Below, one piece after another: positions 1 to 9,335 of a stretch of 42,994 nucleotides of DNA. This stretch comes from a virus: IMG/VR virus record IMGVR_UViG_3300037961_000423, positions 1 through 42,994 of that record, one strand, 5' to 3'. A model generated the notes under the pieces. The model was not told the origin of the DNA. It did no database searches and saw nothing but the letters and a program-made list of their open reading frames with translations. The translations under genes and the position numbers were made by a program. The first letter of the stretch is position 1; each line of letters opens with the position of its first letter.

Positions 1-60
1 GATAGGCGAAAAATTACCGTTAGGAAGATTACCGTACCCACTAGCGGTTGAAAACGCCAT
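1..60 (-). CDS. Major capsid protein, N-terminal fragment (cut by window edge)
   Basis: The minus strand opens at an ATG (58-60) and reads MAFSTASGYGNLPNGNFSPI without a stop to the window edge, so only the first 20 residues are visible. A strong ribosome binding site (AAGGAG) lies just upstream, at about 66-74. The peptide resembles the starts of capsid proteins of marine podoviruses, and the gene follows scaffold, as expected for a podovirus head module. Both points are inference from a very short fragment. The rest of the gene lies outside the window. Confidence 0.6.
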   Translation of the reverse strand, partial: MAFSTASGYGNLPNGNFSPI

Positions 61-115
61 AGTACCATCTCCTTATTTGGTAGTTTTTGTTGTAAACAGA
101 TACAAACGTAAGCTA

Positions 116-232
116 TTAGAGGCTGCGTTGCTTGGGTGTGTATCCTAGTAAGGTGGCCGCCCTACTCTTCAACAGGCCAAACTCTTCAGGTAATCCGTAA
201 AACTGTGTGTTTGCATTTTGAGTGTACATCAT
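116..232 (-). CDS. Small hypothetical protein (38 aa) upstream of the capsid gene
   Basis: An open frame of 38 codons (begins MMYTQNANTQF, ends PKQRSL) fills the gap between the promoter at 263-290 and the capsid start. Either of two adjacent ATGs could be used (230-232 or 227-229), and no strong ribosome binding site precedes them. An 8-bp inverted repeat (220-227 and 242-249) overlaps the start and could limit translation. I do not recognise the protein. It may be a small coat-associated protein, or simply leader sequence of the capsid transcript. Confidence 0.4.
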   Translation of the reverse strand: MMYTQNANTQFYGLPEEFGLLKSRAATLLGYTPKQRSL

Positions 233-262
233 GCGCTTAACGTACACTCTTGATTAACTATA

Positions 263-290
263 GTTATACACAAATATAACTATTTGTCAA
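263..290 (-). promoter_or_regulatory. Sigma70-type promoter for the capsid gene
   Basis: On the minus strand a TTGACA box (285-290) is separated by 16 bp from TATAAC (263-268), close to the sigma70 consensus. Transcription would run into the 38-aa frame and the capsid gene. A 9-bp inverted repeat (ATAGTTATA at 260-268 and TATAACTAT at 275-283) covers the -10 box and spacer and could be an operator. A dedicated promoter would raise capsid expression above the rest of the late operon. Confidence 0.6.
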
Positions 291-297
291 CACTTTT

Positions 298-948
298 TTA
301 TTTAGGTATTTCAATAAAGTTCATATTCATACTGAAAGACCTACGTTCTCCCTTCGTATAGAAAGGATAAACACAATGAAATAGCTGAGAAGGAAAGACA
401 TAAAAGTCACCAACCTGTGGTTTAACAACAAAGTTAGTACATGTATAACCTGATGCTGTACCACTTGCAAACTGAATGTGTCCGTTTGCTGGATGGTGGT
501 CTTTATAATCCTCTTCCCATTCCTCCTCTATTCCTTCTGGTAATTTTAAATATCCAACACAAGACAACCTAGAGCCTGTGTGAATATGTAATGGATTGTA
601 CTCATTTTCAAACTGGCGCACAAACCAACCAGAAACTATCTGTAATCCGTAGTTAAAGTTGTCAGTATCAAGTGTTTTTACTCCCATAGAGTTTCTATGT
701 TCTGTATAGTTTTGATACTTTCCTACAAACTGACCTAATCCTTCTTGAGCAATCTTTATGATTTCATCATCAAAGGCTAGTTCCTCTTTAACCTTACCAA
801 CTAAGTTATCAGAATAATCTTCTAACTTATCAGACATTTTACCATTTAAACTTTTTACTAATTCATCTGGCATACGAAAGTAACCCATCGTAGGTCCAAA
901 TGGAGCAAAAAGTTCCATGTCTTTTTTAGGTTTATATATTACCGTCAT
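298..948 (-). CDS. 2OG-Fe(II) oxygenase-like protein in the head operon
   Basis: A 216-residue protein with the pattern of small 2-oxoglutarate/Fe(II)-dependent dioxygenases. NPLHIHTGSRLSCVGYLKLP near residues 118-137 supplies candidate iron ligands H121/H123. FPSQLFHCVYPF near 185-196 supplies the distal His (H191), followed by an Arg pair (R202/R203) and SFSMNMNF, where the family binds 2-oxoglutarate. The start overlaps the scaffold stop by 4 nt (ATGA), so the two genes are translationally coupled. Such genes are common in marine phages, but their substrates are mostly unknown. Its place between scaffold and capsid hints at a virion protein substrate, which is inference. Confidence 0.65.
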   Translation of the reverse strand: MTVIYKPKKDMELFAPFGPTMGYFRMPDELVKSLNGKMSDKLEDYSDNLVGKVKEELAFDDEIIKIAQEGLGQFVGKYQNYTEHRNSMGVKTLDTDNFNYGLQIVSGWFVRQFENEYNPLHIHTGSRLSCVGYLKLPEGIEEEWEEDYKDHHPANGHIQFASGTASGYTCTNFVVKPQVGDFYVFPSQLFHCVYPFYTKGERRSFSMNMNFIEIPK

Positions 949-1817
949 CTGGCAGAACCAGACATGTCATAAATAAACTTTCCTGTACGAATAGCTTCCA
1001 TAACTTCATCAGAACGCTTTTCATACTCTTGTGGAGACATTGCCTGAACTTGAGACTCTCTTAAATAAGTGGAAGTTTCGTCTGTTTGAGGTGTACTTCT
1101 ATTGCCTTTAGTGGACACCGCTTCAGCAGCACCTTTATCTTTTTTAGACTTCTTCTCACTTTTTATTCCTTTATCTACTTTGTATAGGTCAATTGCTCTT
1201 GCTGCTGAACGTGCATCATTATCATTCTCATAAAGTGCATCTTGAACCCACTTAGGTTGTTCTTCAGCCCACTCATGAAAATCGTCACTATCACGAATTT
1301 CACCAAAGTCAGGATGTAAACGCATTAACTCTACTTCAGCTTTTTCTTTAGTAGCCGATTGTTGCAACTCATCAATTGCTTTCATTCTTGCTTCTAAAGC
1401 AGTAGACTGCTCACGAGCTTTTTTTATAGCAATCGTTTCGACAATTTTTGCTACATCTGGATATTCTTCTGCCCACTGTTCGATGTCTTCATCTGACTTA
1501 GGCAGCTTCATTTCCTTTTGTGCTGCAATAGCAAGCTGACTTTTTAAACCCTCTATTTCTTTTTTTAATTCTTCAGCTTGTTTTTGTTGATGCCTACGCA
1601 AGTCAGAATAACGCTTTTTAAATGTTTTTTCCTCTGCACTTGTAGGCTCTTCTTCTTTTTGTTCTGGTTCTTCTGCTTCGCCCTTTTGTTCTTTAAGCAG
1701 TTGTTCCAGTTCTTGCTCTTCTTTTTTAATCCGTTCTTCTTGTGAGTACGGTTTACTTACGAAAGCAACCTTCTTCTCTGGTTGCATTTCTTCTGCCATT
1801 ATAGCTTGTTCAGCCAT
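945..1817 (-). CDS. Head scaffolding protein
   Basis: A 290-residue, highly charged, Glu/Lys/Gln-rich protein with long predicted coiled coil (about residues 20-160) and no enzymatic motif. It lies between the portal/structural genes and the capsid gene, the usual place of a scaffold, which guides procapsid assembly and leaves before maturation. The start has a strong ribosome binding site (AAAGGAG). The C-terminus (SPQEYEKRSDEVMEAIRTGK) is more ordered and could bind the coat. The function is inferred from composition and position. Confidence 0.7.
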   Translation of the reverse strand: MAEQAIMAEEMQPEKKVAFVSKPYSQEERIKKEEQELEQLLKEQKGEAEEPEQKEEEPTSAEEKTFKKRYSDLRRHQQKQAEELKKEIEGLKSQLAIAAQKEMKLPKSDEDIEQWAEEYPDVAKIVETIAIKKAREQSTALEARMKAIDELQQSATKEKAEVELMRLHPDFGEIRDSDDFHEWAEEQPKWVQDALYENDNDARSAARAIDLYKVDKGIKSEKKSKKDKGAAEAVSTKGNRSTPQTDETSTYLRESQVQAMSPQEYEKRSDEVMEAIRTGKFIYDMSGSAR

Positions 1818-1885
1818 TTTTTTCTCCTTTGGGGCTAACCGTAGCCGTATCTGTGGGGGGTTAGGTAGCCATTAGATAATGTGGA

Positions 1886-4800
1886 TTATTTTTTAGAAGC
1901 CAATCCACTTCGCTTCATTTGTTGGGCAAGCCCACCTTCTTTAAAACTTCTGAAATCGTCACCTCCAAAACCTACATTTTCAGGGCTAGGACTAGAGCTT
2001 CTATCTACACCAAACTCTGGAGAATCAGTTACACCACTGGTAAAGCTTGTGCCTGTTGATGGTGTATCATCACTACTGTCAGACACAGTAGATGTTGTAG
2101 CAGTTGGTGTTCTAACTGGGAAGGAGCTTCCTACAATATCATCCTGCGCTCGTCCAGTTGGTACTCCCGGAGAACGTGTATCAAATTCACCCCCACCAAA
2201 TCTATTTCCGTAATCGTCTCTAGGGTCTGTAAATCTTCCCGGTGTTGTTGTAGTTGGGGCAGGACTTCCTGTACGAGGGTCTGATTCATCAGTAACAGCA
2301 TATGATTTACCACCCACTGTTTTTATACTTGAAAATTTTGTGTTAGATTTAAGTGTTCCCGAAGTTCCCGGTGGTGGTGTTTCATCACTATCACTACCCT
2401 GACCACCTTGAGTATATCCCATAATGCTTGCATATTTATCGTAGTTAGCCTTTGCAGTTGGAGACATATTTGCATAAGTTCCTGCACCTACAACACCACC
2501 TCTCCATCCAGATTCACTACCAGCTTTTAAATGGTCTGCCCAATCAGAAAAAGATGAGTATGAAAATGTTCCACCCGGACCTTTAGCTGCATCACCGTTT
2601 TCATCAACCGCCATGCCATTAACATAAGTGCCACCTGTTACTCTATCTACGTCACCATTTTCCGAACCATATCTAAATGTTGGTCTAGTGCCAGAAAATA
2701 GTTGCGTTACCTGTTCATAAGTTTTACCATATGCACCAAGACTTTGAGCATTAAAGTCACCCGTAAACTCTGGAGAATCAGTTACACCACTTACAAAACC
2801 TTGTTCAGCTTTGTCCTGTTTTCGTGAAGCAACAATACCACCTAATATAGCTCCGGGTAAACCAAATAGTGAAAACCCTGTAGCAGCACCCGCTAGTGTT
2901 CTTGGGTCAGTTAATGTAGAAGCAAGAGTTCCCTTTTGTTTAGGTCGAGCTTGTTCATCTAAAAACTCTGTTAATCTAGTTGTTTTAGTTGTTACAGTAT
3001 CTTCATCACCGCTATCTTGCTGAGTGGTTTGTGTTGTCTGCACACCTGTTGTCGGGTCTTGTTGTGTATCATCTTTTACAGAATCGGCCCGTACAAAACC
3101 AGTAGGTATTGGATAAATAGGCTCACCACCTATAAAAGGAATAAATAACTCTTCTTTTGTTTCAGGATTAATATATTTAATAGTTTCATATTCTTGAAGC
3201 TGTCCCGGTTTAGTTCCTGTTAAATCTTGAAATGTAGCAGGGTCTTGTTGTGTAGGAACTCTGTACTGAGGTGCAGTGCTTACTTGTGTATATGTTGGAG
3301 CAGTAGGAACTGTAATACCCGGAGTTGCACCAGCAAACTGTGACTGCACATTTTGACCACCTTGAAATGCTACATTAGGTATCTGTGTCATAATTTGTGG
3401 TTGTGTAATTGTAGGCTGCATTACAGCACCACCAGTTTGCATTTGCACGTTTGGTGTAAAAGGCATATCATCACGCATGGTAGCTTCTTCTGCGTTACCA
3501 AGCTGCCCCATGTTGTCCATCATGTTAATACCTGTTTTAGCTTGCTGTCTTAACTTCATCAGCTTTTCTAAACCATGATAGCGAACAACATCAGCAGGTA
3601 ATACAAACTCTCCTTCACTTAGCTGGGCAGGAATATCGTCACGTACTTCTTCTGGCACACTTGCTTTAGGAACAGGATTACCTGAAATAGGGTCATTGTT
3701 TGTTTTAGGTTTTACTAACTTGCCAGCACCCTCAAATAGCTCTAGCTGTTGCTGTTGAATAGGTTTGTTCATAGGTACTGCTCCACCCTTCTTCATTTTA
3801 TATCTGACCTCACTAGGAAGAGGTGTTCCGTCTGATGCATCTAAAGGTTTAGGTGCGTCTGCCTTTTTCATATATTTAACACCTCTAGCATATACTCTAT
3901 TGCCTATAACAGTTGCAAGTTTTGCGCTTTCAACAGCTTGACCCGTTACCATATCTATATATAAATGTGTGCTAGCAGGGTTAAATCCTATCTCTACTAA
4001 ATCTCCTAAACCTTCTTCAAATTTTGCAAATGATGAAAAGACATCAGTATTTGGGCCATCAACAAACTCACCATCTACAGAAGCCATGTTGTGTTTTGTT
4101 TTAGCTTCAGGAACATCTAGCTGATTAATTCTAGCTGCAATAGCTTGTCTACCTTCTTGTTTAACATTAAACTTTACATTTTTAACTGTTACAAAAGGAA
4201 GATAAGATAAAGCCTTTCCATCATAATTATTTTTATGTACTGTTTGTAATTTTTCTATTCCCGGTGGACCTGATAATTTAGAATTAAGATTTAGTCTAAT
4301 TCCAACCTTTGTACCGGGCTTTACTTTTTTACCAACCAAATGTTTTCCACTAGAAACAGTAGCAGTCTTTGCGGCTTTTTCTGCTTCTGTTAAAGTATCA
4401 ACTGTATATTCTTTTAAAGCACGACCATCTATGAGAGCTTCATTTACCCCTATGTCCAGTGGACCTGCTACATATTCAGGATTTGGCACAGACTCTTCTA
4501 ATGTTCTAATATAATTTTTAATTTCTTTTTTATCTGTAAATGATTTTATAGCACGTTCTGTGTTTGGGTCTGTTATATCTAAATAAGCCAAATCCACATC
4601 ATTAACGGCATTGATAATCATTCTTTTTTGTTTTCTTGTAATAGGTTGACCATCAACTAAATCTAACGTAAAACTTATTTTATTATCTTTTGCTCTAGCT
4701 GTAAAAACTCCCGCTGTCCTAATAAACCCGTGTTGTAGAGAAAGCTCTTTTGGAGACAAACCAAAGTTTCCAGCCAAACCTACATGGTCGCTTTGAGCAT

Positions 4801-5494
4801 CAACAAAAGTTCCATCCGGGGTAATAAAATGAGAAGTAGACCCCTCACCTTCTAAATTTAAATGTTGGTCAAGCGTTCTTTCTACAGGGGGTCTTCCCGT
4901 AATATCGGGTTCAGCTTCACTTAGGTCTAATCTTTTAAACTGTCTTTGTGTATTAGGTCGAGATACCGAAGAGGACTTTAAAATCTTTTCATCAGCCTCT
5001 TCGTACTTAAACGAGTCAGAGTCTTTTCTTGCAGACTGTGGTGGTTTTGAAATACTCACACTTTTATCAGTAACAGTAACTAAATCATCTGGCCCATCCA
5101 TACCAGATGCTGTTTTAAATAAAGACTCTGTTTCCTGAAATGCATCAGATAAACTTTCCTTTAAACCTTTTTTAGCAACTCTTGCTACTGTGCCACCTGC
5201 TGGTAAAACACCTAAAGCAGTAAGTCCCATAAGACCACCACCTAGACCTATATCTTTTATGTCACCTTCTGAAACACCCCTTTTTAACAAAGAGTATGCT
5301 TCTTTCATATCATCAGTAAAATTATATATTGCTAGAGCATCACCTGTAATAGGAGCAACTTCTGCTAATGTTTTAAGACCTGTTTTACCAGCTTCTGCTA
5401 ATCTTTCTTTAGTAACCTCTGGTTCATCCTGAAGCATCATGTCTTCAGGTGATAGTAAATCATCTGTCTGCTCTAAAACATTTCTATCAGTCAT
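1886..5494 (-). CDS. Large virion structural protein (1202 aa)
   Basis: A very large protein between portal and scaffold. The N-terminal part (to about residue 600) is mixed alpha/beta. Around residues 640-665 is the segment DDIPAQLSEGEFVLPADVVR, a motif I associate with structural proteins of marine podoviruses. The last 500 residues are rich in Gly, Ser, Thr, Pro and Gln and look disordered, with SGVTDSPEF occurring twice and a basic end (KEGGLAQQMKRSGLASKK). It overlaps the 71-aa gene upstream by 8 nt. The exact role (head, adaptor or ejected protein) cannot be read from sequence. Confidence 0.6.
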   Translation of the reverse strand: MTDRNVLEQTDDLLSPEDMMLQDEPEVTKERLAEAGKTGLKTLAEVAPITGDALAIYNFTDDMKEAYSLLKRGVSEGDIKDIGLGGGLMGLTALGVLPAGGTVARVAKKGLKESLSDAFQETESLFKTASGMDGPDDLVTVTDKSVSISKPPQSARKDSDSFKYEEADEKILKSSSVSRPNTQRQFKRLDLSEAEPDITGRPPVERTLDQHLNLEGEGSTSHFITPDGTFVDAQSDHVGLAGNFGLSPKELSLQHGFIRTAGVFTARAKDNKISFTLDLVDGQPITRKQKRMIINAVNDVDLAYLDITDPNTERAIKSFTDKKEIKNYIRTLEESVPNPEYVAGPLDIGVNEALIDGRALKEYTVDTLTEAEKAAKTATVSSGKHLVGKKVKPGTKVGIRLNLNSKLSGPPGIEKLQTVHKNNYDGKALSYLPFVTVKNVKFNVKQEGRQAIAARINQLDVPEAKTKHNMASVDGEFVDGPNTDVFSSFAKFEEGLGDLVEIGFNPASTHLYIDMVTGQAVESAKLATVIGNRVYARGVKYMKKADAPKPLDASDGTPLPSEVRYKMKKGGAVPMNKPIQQQQLELFEGAGKLVKPKTNNDPISGNPVPKASVPEEVRDDIPAQLSEGEFVLPADVVRYHGLEKLMKLRQQAKTGINMMDNMGQLGNAEEATMRDDMPFTPNVQMQTGGAVMQPTITQPQIMTQIPNVAFQGGQNVQSQFAGATPGITVPTAPTYTQVSTAPQYRVPTQQDPATFQDLTGTKPGQLQEYETIKYINPETKEELFIPFIGGEPIYPIPTGFVRADSVKDDTQQDPTTGVQTTQTTQQDSGDEDTVTTKTTRLTEFLDEQARPKQKGTLASTLTDPRTLAGAATGFSLFGLPGAILGGIVASRKQDKAEQGFVSGVTDSPEFTGDFNAQSLGAYGKTYEQVTQLFSGTRPTFRYGSENGDVDRVTGGTYVNGMAVDENGDAAKGPGGTFSYSSFSDWADHLKAGSESGWRGGVVGAGTYANMSPTAKANYDKYASIMGYTQGGQGSDSDETPPPGTSGTLKSNTKFSSIKTVGGKSYAVTDESDPRTGSPAPTTTTPGRFTDPRDDYGNRFGGGEFDTRSPGVPTGRAQDDIVGSSFPVRTPTATTSTVSDSSDDTPSTGTSFTSGVTDSPEFGVDRSSSPSPENVGFGGDDFRSFKEGGLAQQMKRSGLASKK

Positions 5495-5702
5495 TCACTT
5501 CATCCCGTAGGTATTTTAACTTACGTAAAACTGCTATTGCGCCTTGCGCCCGATTTAACATTATCGAGTTTGTTTCTTGCTCTAAAGCTTTTTGCTGCTG
5601 CTCAATAAGTATATCTAAATAATTATTGAAGGCTTCCCACTGGCGGTTGTTCCCCACCATCGGCTTGAGGCGGCTGAGTATTTGCTGCTTGTTGTCCGTC
5701 AT
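5487..5702 (-). CDS. Small protein overlapping the portal gene end (71 aa)
   Basis: The ATG at 5700-5702 is preceded by AAGGA at fair spacing and gives MTDNKQQILSRLKPMVGNN. A longer version would need a GTG at 5721-5723. The first 80 nt overlap the portal C-terminus in another frame, and the end overlaps the next gene by 8 nt. The protein is helical and Gln/Leu-rich with no known domain. Small helical proteins next to the portal are common in podoviruses and may be adaptor or assembly factors; the role here is unknown. Confidence 0.6.
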   Translation of the reverse strand: MTDNKQQILSRLKPMVGNNRQWEAFNNYLDILIEQQQKALEQETNSIMLNRAQGAIAVLRKLKYLRDEVND

Positions 5703-7764
5703 TACTTGTAAATCCTTGTTCACCCGGAATAGGTACTTGACCTATCCCTATGTTACCCCCACCAGAACCTGTTGGGTCTGCTACATTTGCTCCCGCTGGT
5801 GCTGCTTGCTGTTGCGCTGGGTCTAACGCAGGTGCTTGGAATTGTTTCATAAGCTCTGCCTGTAGTGCAGCTTCGCTCATGTTGTTTGTTACTTTATCTG
5901 GGTCTAAGTCCATAGACTTTGCAATCTCACGAATAATATACTGAAACTTAGCAAATGGAGCAAGAGCAGGATTGCTAGATACTTGCAAGAATTGCATTAG
6001 TCTCTGGCTACGAACTTCGTTAGCCATTAGACTTTCTGTTCCACGTGCTTTAACTTCTAAGTCACCTTTGATATCTGGGTCAAAGTCAAACTGCATATTA
6101 AAACGGAAAAACCCTTCACCAAGAGGACGCAATAAATAATCGTCTACATTCTTGATGACAGTTTTAATACTACCACTAGCAGCGTTCATGAGCATAGAAA
6201 TACCAGACGCTGTTCTACCTACACCCATTACACCTGTTTGACCATGTGCAAAGCTAGGCATACCTGTTGATTCATCTGCAAGCTGACGTGCCTTATCAAA
6301 CAACATCATATTCTCTTGTGATACATTTGGAAACTTTGTACCAAAGATAGCTTGACCCGGTGCGCCAGATTGTCTACGAAATACCTTGCCCGGATATATA
6401 GACATGTCCTGCCCCGGCACAAGATTTGTTTCATCTACCTCAATAAGTAGATTACCTGACAACACAGCGTTGTCTACAGCCATACGCATAAAACCATTCA
6501 TTAATGTTTGCGTATCATCCATGTTTTCTGCAATACCTACACCAAAGAAAGAATATGGATTTAATTCATAAGGTGCAGCAGCGTATGGTATCTTAGCTGG
6601 CTTAAATGGATTTAGAACCATGCGAATAAGTTTGTTATTACAAATCCACACATTTGCTTGTAGCTCATCAAAGTCTTTTAATTCATTTGGAATTTCTACG
6701 CCTTGTTCTTCTAGCATCTCGACATCAACCATGCCCCAATACTCAAGAACCTCAAAACGGTCTATGCCATGCTCTGGTGCATAGTCAGATAAATCATCTT
6801 CCCAATACTTCTTATCGTAGTTTTCGCCCATCTGAATACATTCGTCAATAACCTGACCACGGAAGTATGGACGCTTTTTTAAATTACGAAGTTGTGAACG
6901 AGACATCTTATGACGTTCAATTACAAACTGTGCTTCATCCATATTGTTTGCATCTGGGTCTGGATAAAAGTTCCAAACAGATACATGCTCCACTTGTGGC
7001 ACAGTTTTAAACAATGGGTCATAACTTCCGTCATCTGCCCAATTAGCATACTCCTTGTCCTTTGCAAATGGACCTTTCATAATGCCTGTGCCAAACAGAG
7101 CCATTTCAAATGAACTACTACGTAAGTTTTTATTTGCACCAGACTCTTCAAGTTGGTCGTGTATCTTCTTCTGCATTTTTTTAGCAGCAATCATTGCTGG
7201 ACTAAATTCAATTGCAGTAGGTGTTTTACCCGGACCTTCTTTTAGTTTATCTTGAACAGGTTGCAGTTTGTCTTCGAGTACACCCAATTTCTCAGTGAGA
7301 CTTTGAGATGTTGCACCCGGTGGCAAGTCTTGACCATCGCCCGGAAAACCATAAGGAGTCTCCATTTCTTGTAATTGTTCTGGTTGTTTTGGGTCGAAGT
7401 GTACATCTGCTACAACACCTTCAGGGAGTTCTGTAGGCTCAATAGAAAGAGGAAACTTATTATTAGCAAATAGAACATCAACGATTTGACCATACGCAGC
7501 AAGCGTTTTGGTTTTAGTAACTTTAATAAATACACGTGACTTCTCTGATTCTGTAAACTGTACATCTGGACCATACAGACCACGGTAGTTTCGATAAGCT
7601 CTTAACCAACGCTCTTCGTCCTGATACCTATAGTCTTCAGCACGTTTATATCGCTCCACAATAAATGGAATAATATTGGATACATCAACATCAAATTCTA
7701 CAGAGTCATCTGTATCCTCTAATGCAATAGCATCGTCTTCAATCATGATGTCATCTTCATCCAT
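5623..7764 (-). CDS. Portal protein
   Basis: A 713-residue protein immediately downstream of the large terminase, of the length and style of P22-type portal proteins: an acidic N-terminus, then VERYKRAEDYRYQDEERWLR, and a Gln/Ala/Pro-rich tail from about residue 640. The portal forms the dodecameric ring through which DNA is packaged and ejected and onto which the tail is built. The gene starts 11 nt after the terminase stop. The last 80 nt are shared with the next small gene. Identity rests on length, order and general family resemblance. Confidence 0.8.
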   Translation of the reverse strand: MDEDDIMIEDDAIALEDTDDSVEFDVDVSNIIPFIVERYKRAEDYRYQDEERWLRAYRNYRGLYGPDVQFTESEKSRVFIKVTKTKTLAAYGQIVDVLFANNKFPLSIEPTELPEGVVADVHFDPKQPEQLQEMETPYGFPGDGQDLPPGATSQSLTEKLGVLEDKLQPVQDKLKEGPGKTPTAIEFSPAMIAAKKMQKKIHDQLEESGANKNLRSSSFEMALFGTGIMKGPFAKDKEYANWADDGSYDPLFKTVPQVEHVSVWNFYPDPDANNMDEAQFVIERHKMSRSQLRNLKKRPYFRGQVIDECIQMGENYDKKYWEDDLSDYAPEHGIDRFEVLEYWGMVDVEMLEEQGVEIPNELKDFDELQANVWICNNKLIRMVLNPFKPAKIPYAAAPYELNPYSFFGVGIAENMDDTQTLMNGFMRMAVDNAVLSGNLLIEVDETNLVPGQDMSIYPGKVFRRQSGAPGQAIFGTKFPNVSQENMMLFDKARQLADESTGMPSFAHGQTGVMGVGRTASGISMLMNAASGSIKTVIKNVDDYLLRPLGEGFFRFNMQFDFDPDIKGDLEVKARGTESLMANEVRSQRLMQFLQVSSNPALAPFAKFQYIIREIAKSMDLDPDKVTNNMSEAALQAELMKQFQAPALDPAQQQAAPAGANVADPTGSGGGNIGIGQVPIPGEQGFTSNDGQQAANTQPPQADGGEQPPVGSLQ

Positions 7765-7775
7765 GCTTTTTTTCC

Positions 7776-9335
7776 TTAGTATCCAAAGGTAGCATCTGCA
7801 ACTTGCATACCGCCACCGGGTCTACCCATAGGGTCATAATCAAATATACTAAACCTTGGTCTTGACATTATACCATACCTTAACGCATCGTACAAGTGGT
7901 CTTCCGCTTTCGTGTCCACATCTTCTGGATTTTTCTTATCCAGTGGAATGGACGGTATTTGGGAGATAATGTTTGTGCAACTATTAAAGAAAACAAGTCT
8001 TGGCTCTTCTGTAAATTCATCTACCTGTAAACGCCTGTGTATTTCATTCTTACCAGCTACACGGCTACCACGGCTGCGGTCTGATGGTCTCCACCTACAA
8101 CCTCTACTTATCATCTGTTCCGCAAGAGACGGTCCAGTATCACCACGCTTATGCCAAAGACTACTATCCAAGACACCATATTTAATATTTCCATCTTCAG
8201 CCTCTAATTCTAATACCATGTCAGCTAAGTCCGTTGCTAGGACTTTTGACACATACAATTCCCTGTACACAATGAGTTGCTCAGACGGTGCGACAGCGAA
8301 CCAAACAACACCACTGTAAGAACCATACCCGTAATCACAAGCTCTAAATTTAACCCAATTGCTAGGAATATTAAAAGGTTCAACAACATGAACACTGCGG
8401 TCAAACTCTGTGAACGCAGCACCTTCTTTAATATCCCAATCACCTTCGAGGAGTTGTCTTCTTTGCTGCTCTGGGAGCGACAAGAGCATAGCTTCATAGT
8501 CACCTGCTTCAGAGAGATACGGGTTGTCAGATAATCTAGCAGGAATGAACCTACGTTTAAATAATGATTTCCCAGCTTTGCTATGCCCTGCTGGATATTT
8601 GAGAACTTCACCAGTTTCAATATCTGTTGCATCAAAAGACTTTCCATATGCGCTTGGGTCAATAAACATTTTCTTTACCCAGTGATGACCTCTTCCACCG
8701 GGGTTTGTAGTTGCCCTCATAAAGATAGGCAAGTCAGGGGCAGTGGACCGTAGACGACTTCGCATGTAATTCCATGCATATGGCGATTGCCACTGAGTCA
8801 GTTCGTCAAAGCCTATCCAGCTAAAAGCTAGACCCTGATAACGCAGGACATCTTCGTCTCTGTCGAGGTATGACATCCACAACCTCGCACCAGATGGCGC
8901 AGTCCACTGCATCTTTCGTTCTGACCATTTTATTCCGGGCCAGATTTTTGGATAGAGTTCCTGTGATTTAAATATAAGTTCACGTAACTCTTCCGTGGTA
9001 TGTCGGAGCAGCAGACCACTAAACTGTGGATGCCCCATGTAGCGAAGTGGGTCTGCAAGCATGGCATATGATTTACCACCACCTGCTGAACCACCATAAA
9101 GAACTTCACGTTCACTTGCTGCAAGAAACTCAGTTTGAGGACCGGGGTTTGGTTTAAACAAAACATTGGCATGTTCTTCAACCGCCTCTGTATCGTATTC
9201 AACTTCCTGTATATCAACCTGTGGCTTTTGCGCCTGTTCTTGCTTCTTCGATTTCTTTCGCTTTGCTGATTGCCTTTTCCGCATACTCTGCCCACTTGCG
9301 GATGCTTGCAGCTTGTTTCTTACGCTTTCGCTCAT
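7776..9335 (-). CDS. terL: Terminase large subunit
   Basis: A 519-residue packaging motor. The ATPase has a Walker A motif GGSAGGGKS (residues 81-89) and a Walker B FSWIGFDE (171-178). The C-terminal nuclease region includes ACDYGYGSYSGVVWF and YGVLDSSLW, with acidic residues expected for metal binding. It cuts concatemeric DNA and pumps it into the procapsid. The first 40 residues are a Lys/Gln-rich extension overlapping the previous gene by 122 nt. A later ATG at 9282-9284 would shorten the overlap, but neither start has a clear ribosome binding site. Confidence 0.93.
   Translation of the reverse strand: MSESVRNKLQASASGQSMRKRQSAKRKKSKKQEQAQKPQVDIQEVEYDTEAVEEHANVLFKPNPGPQTEFLAASEREVLYGGSAGGGKSYAMLADPLRYMGHPQFSGLLLRHTTEELRELIFKSQELYPKIWPGIKWSERKMQWTAPSGARLWMSYLDRDEDVLRYQGLAFSWIGFDELTQWQSPYAWNYMRSRLRSTAPDLPIFMRATTNPGGRGHHWVKKMFIDPSAYGKSFDATDIETGEVLKYPAGHSKAGKSLFKRRFIPARLSDNPYLSEAGDYEAMLLSLPEQQRRQLLEGDWDIKEGAAFTEFDRSVHVVEPFNIPSNWVKFRACDYGYGSYSGVVWFAVAPSEQLIVYRELYVSKVLATDLADMVLELEAEDGNIKYGVLDSSLWHKRGDTGPSLAEQMISRGCRWRPSDRSRGSRVAGKNEIHRRLQVDEFTEEPRLVFFNSCTNIISQIPSIPLDKKNPEDVDTKAEDHLYDALRYGIMSRPRFSIFDYDPMGRPGGGMQVADATFGY

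Noticed and set aside
1835-1863. CTAACC/GGTTAG inverted repeat upstream of the scaffold gene
   Set aside because: The stem is only six bases with a 17-nt loop and no T run, so it is too weak to call a terminator or attenuator.
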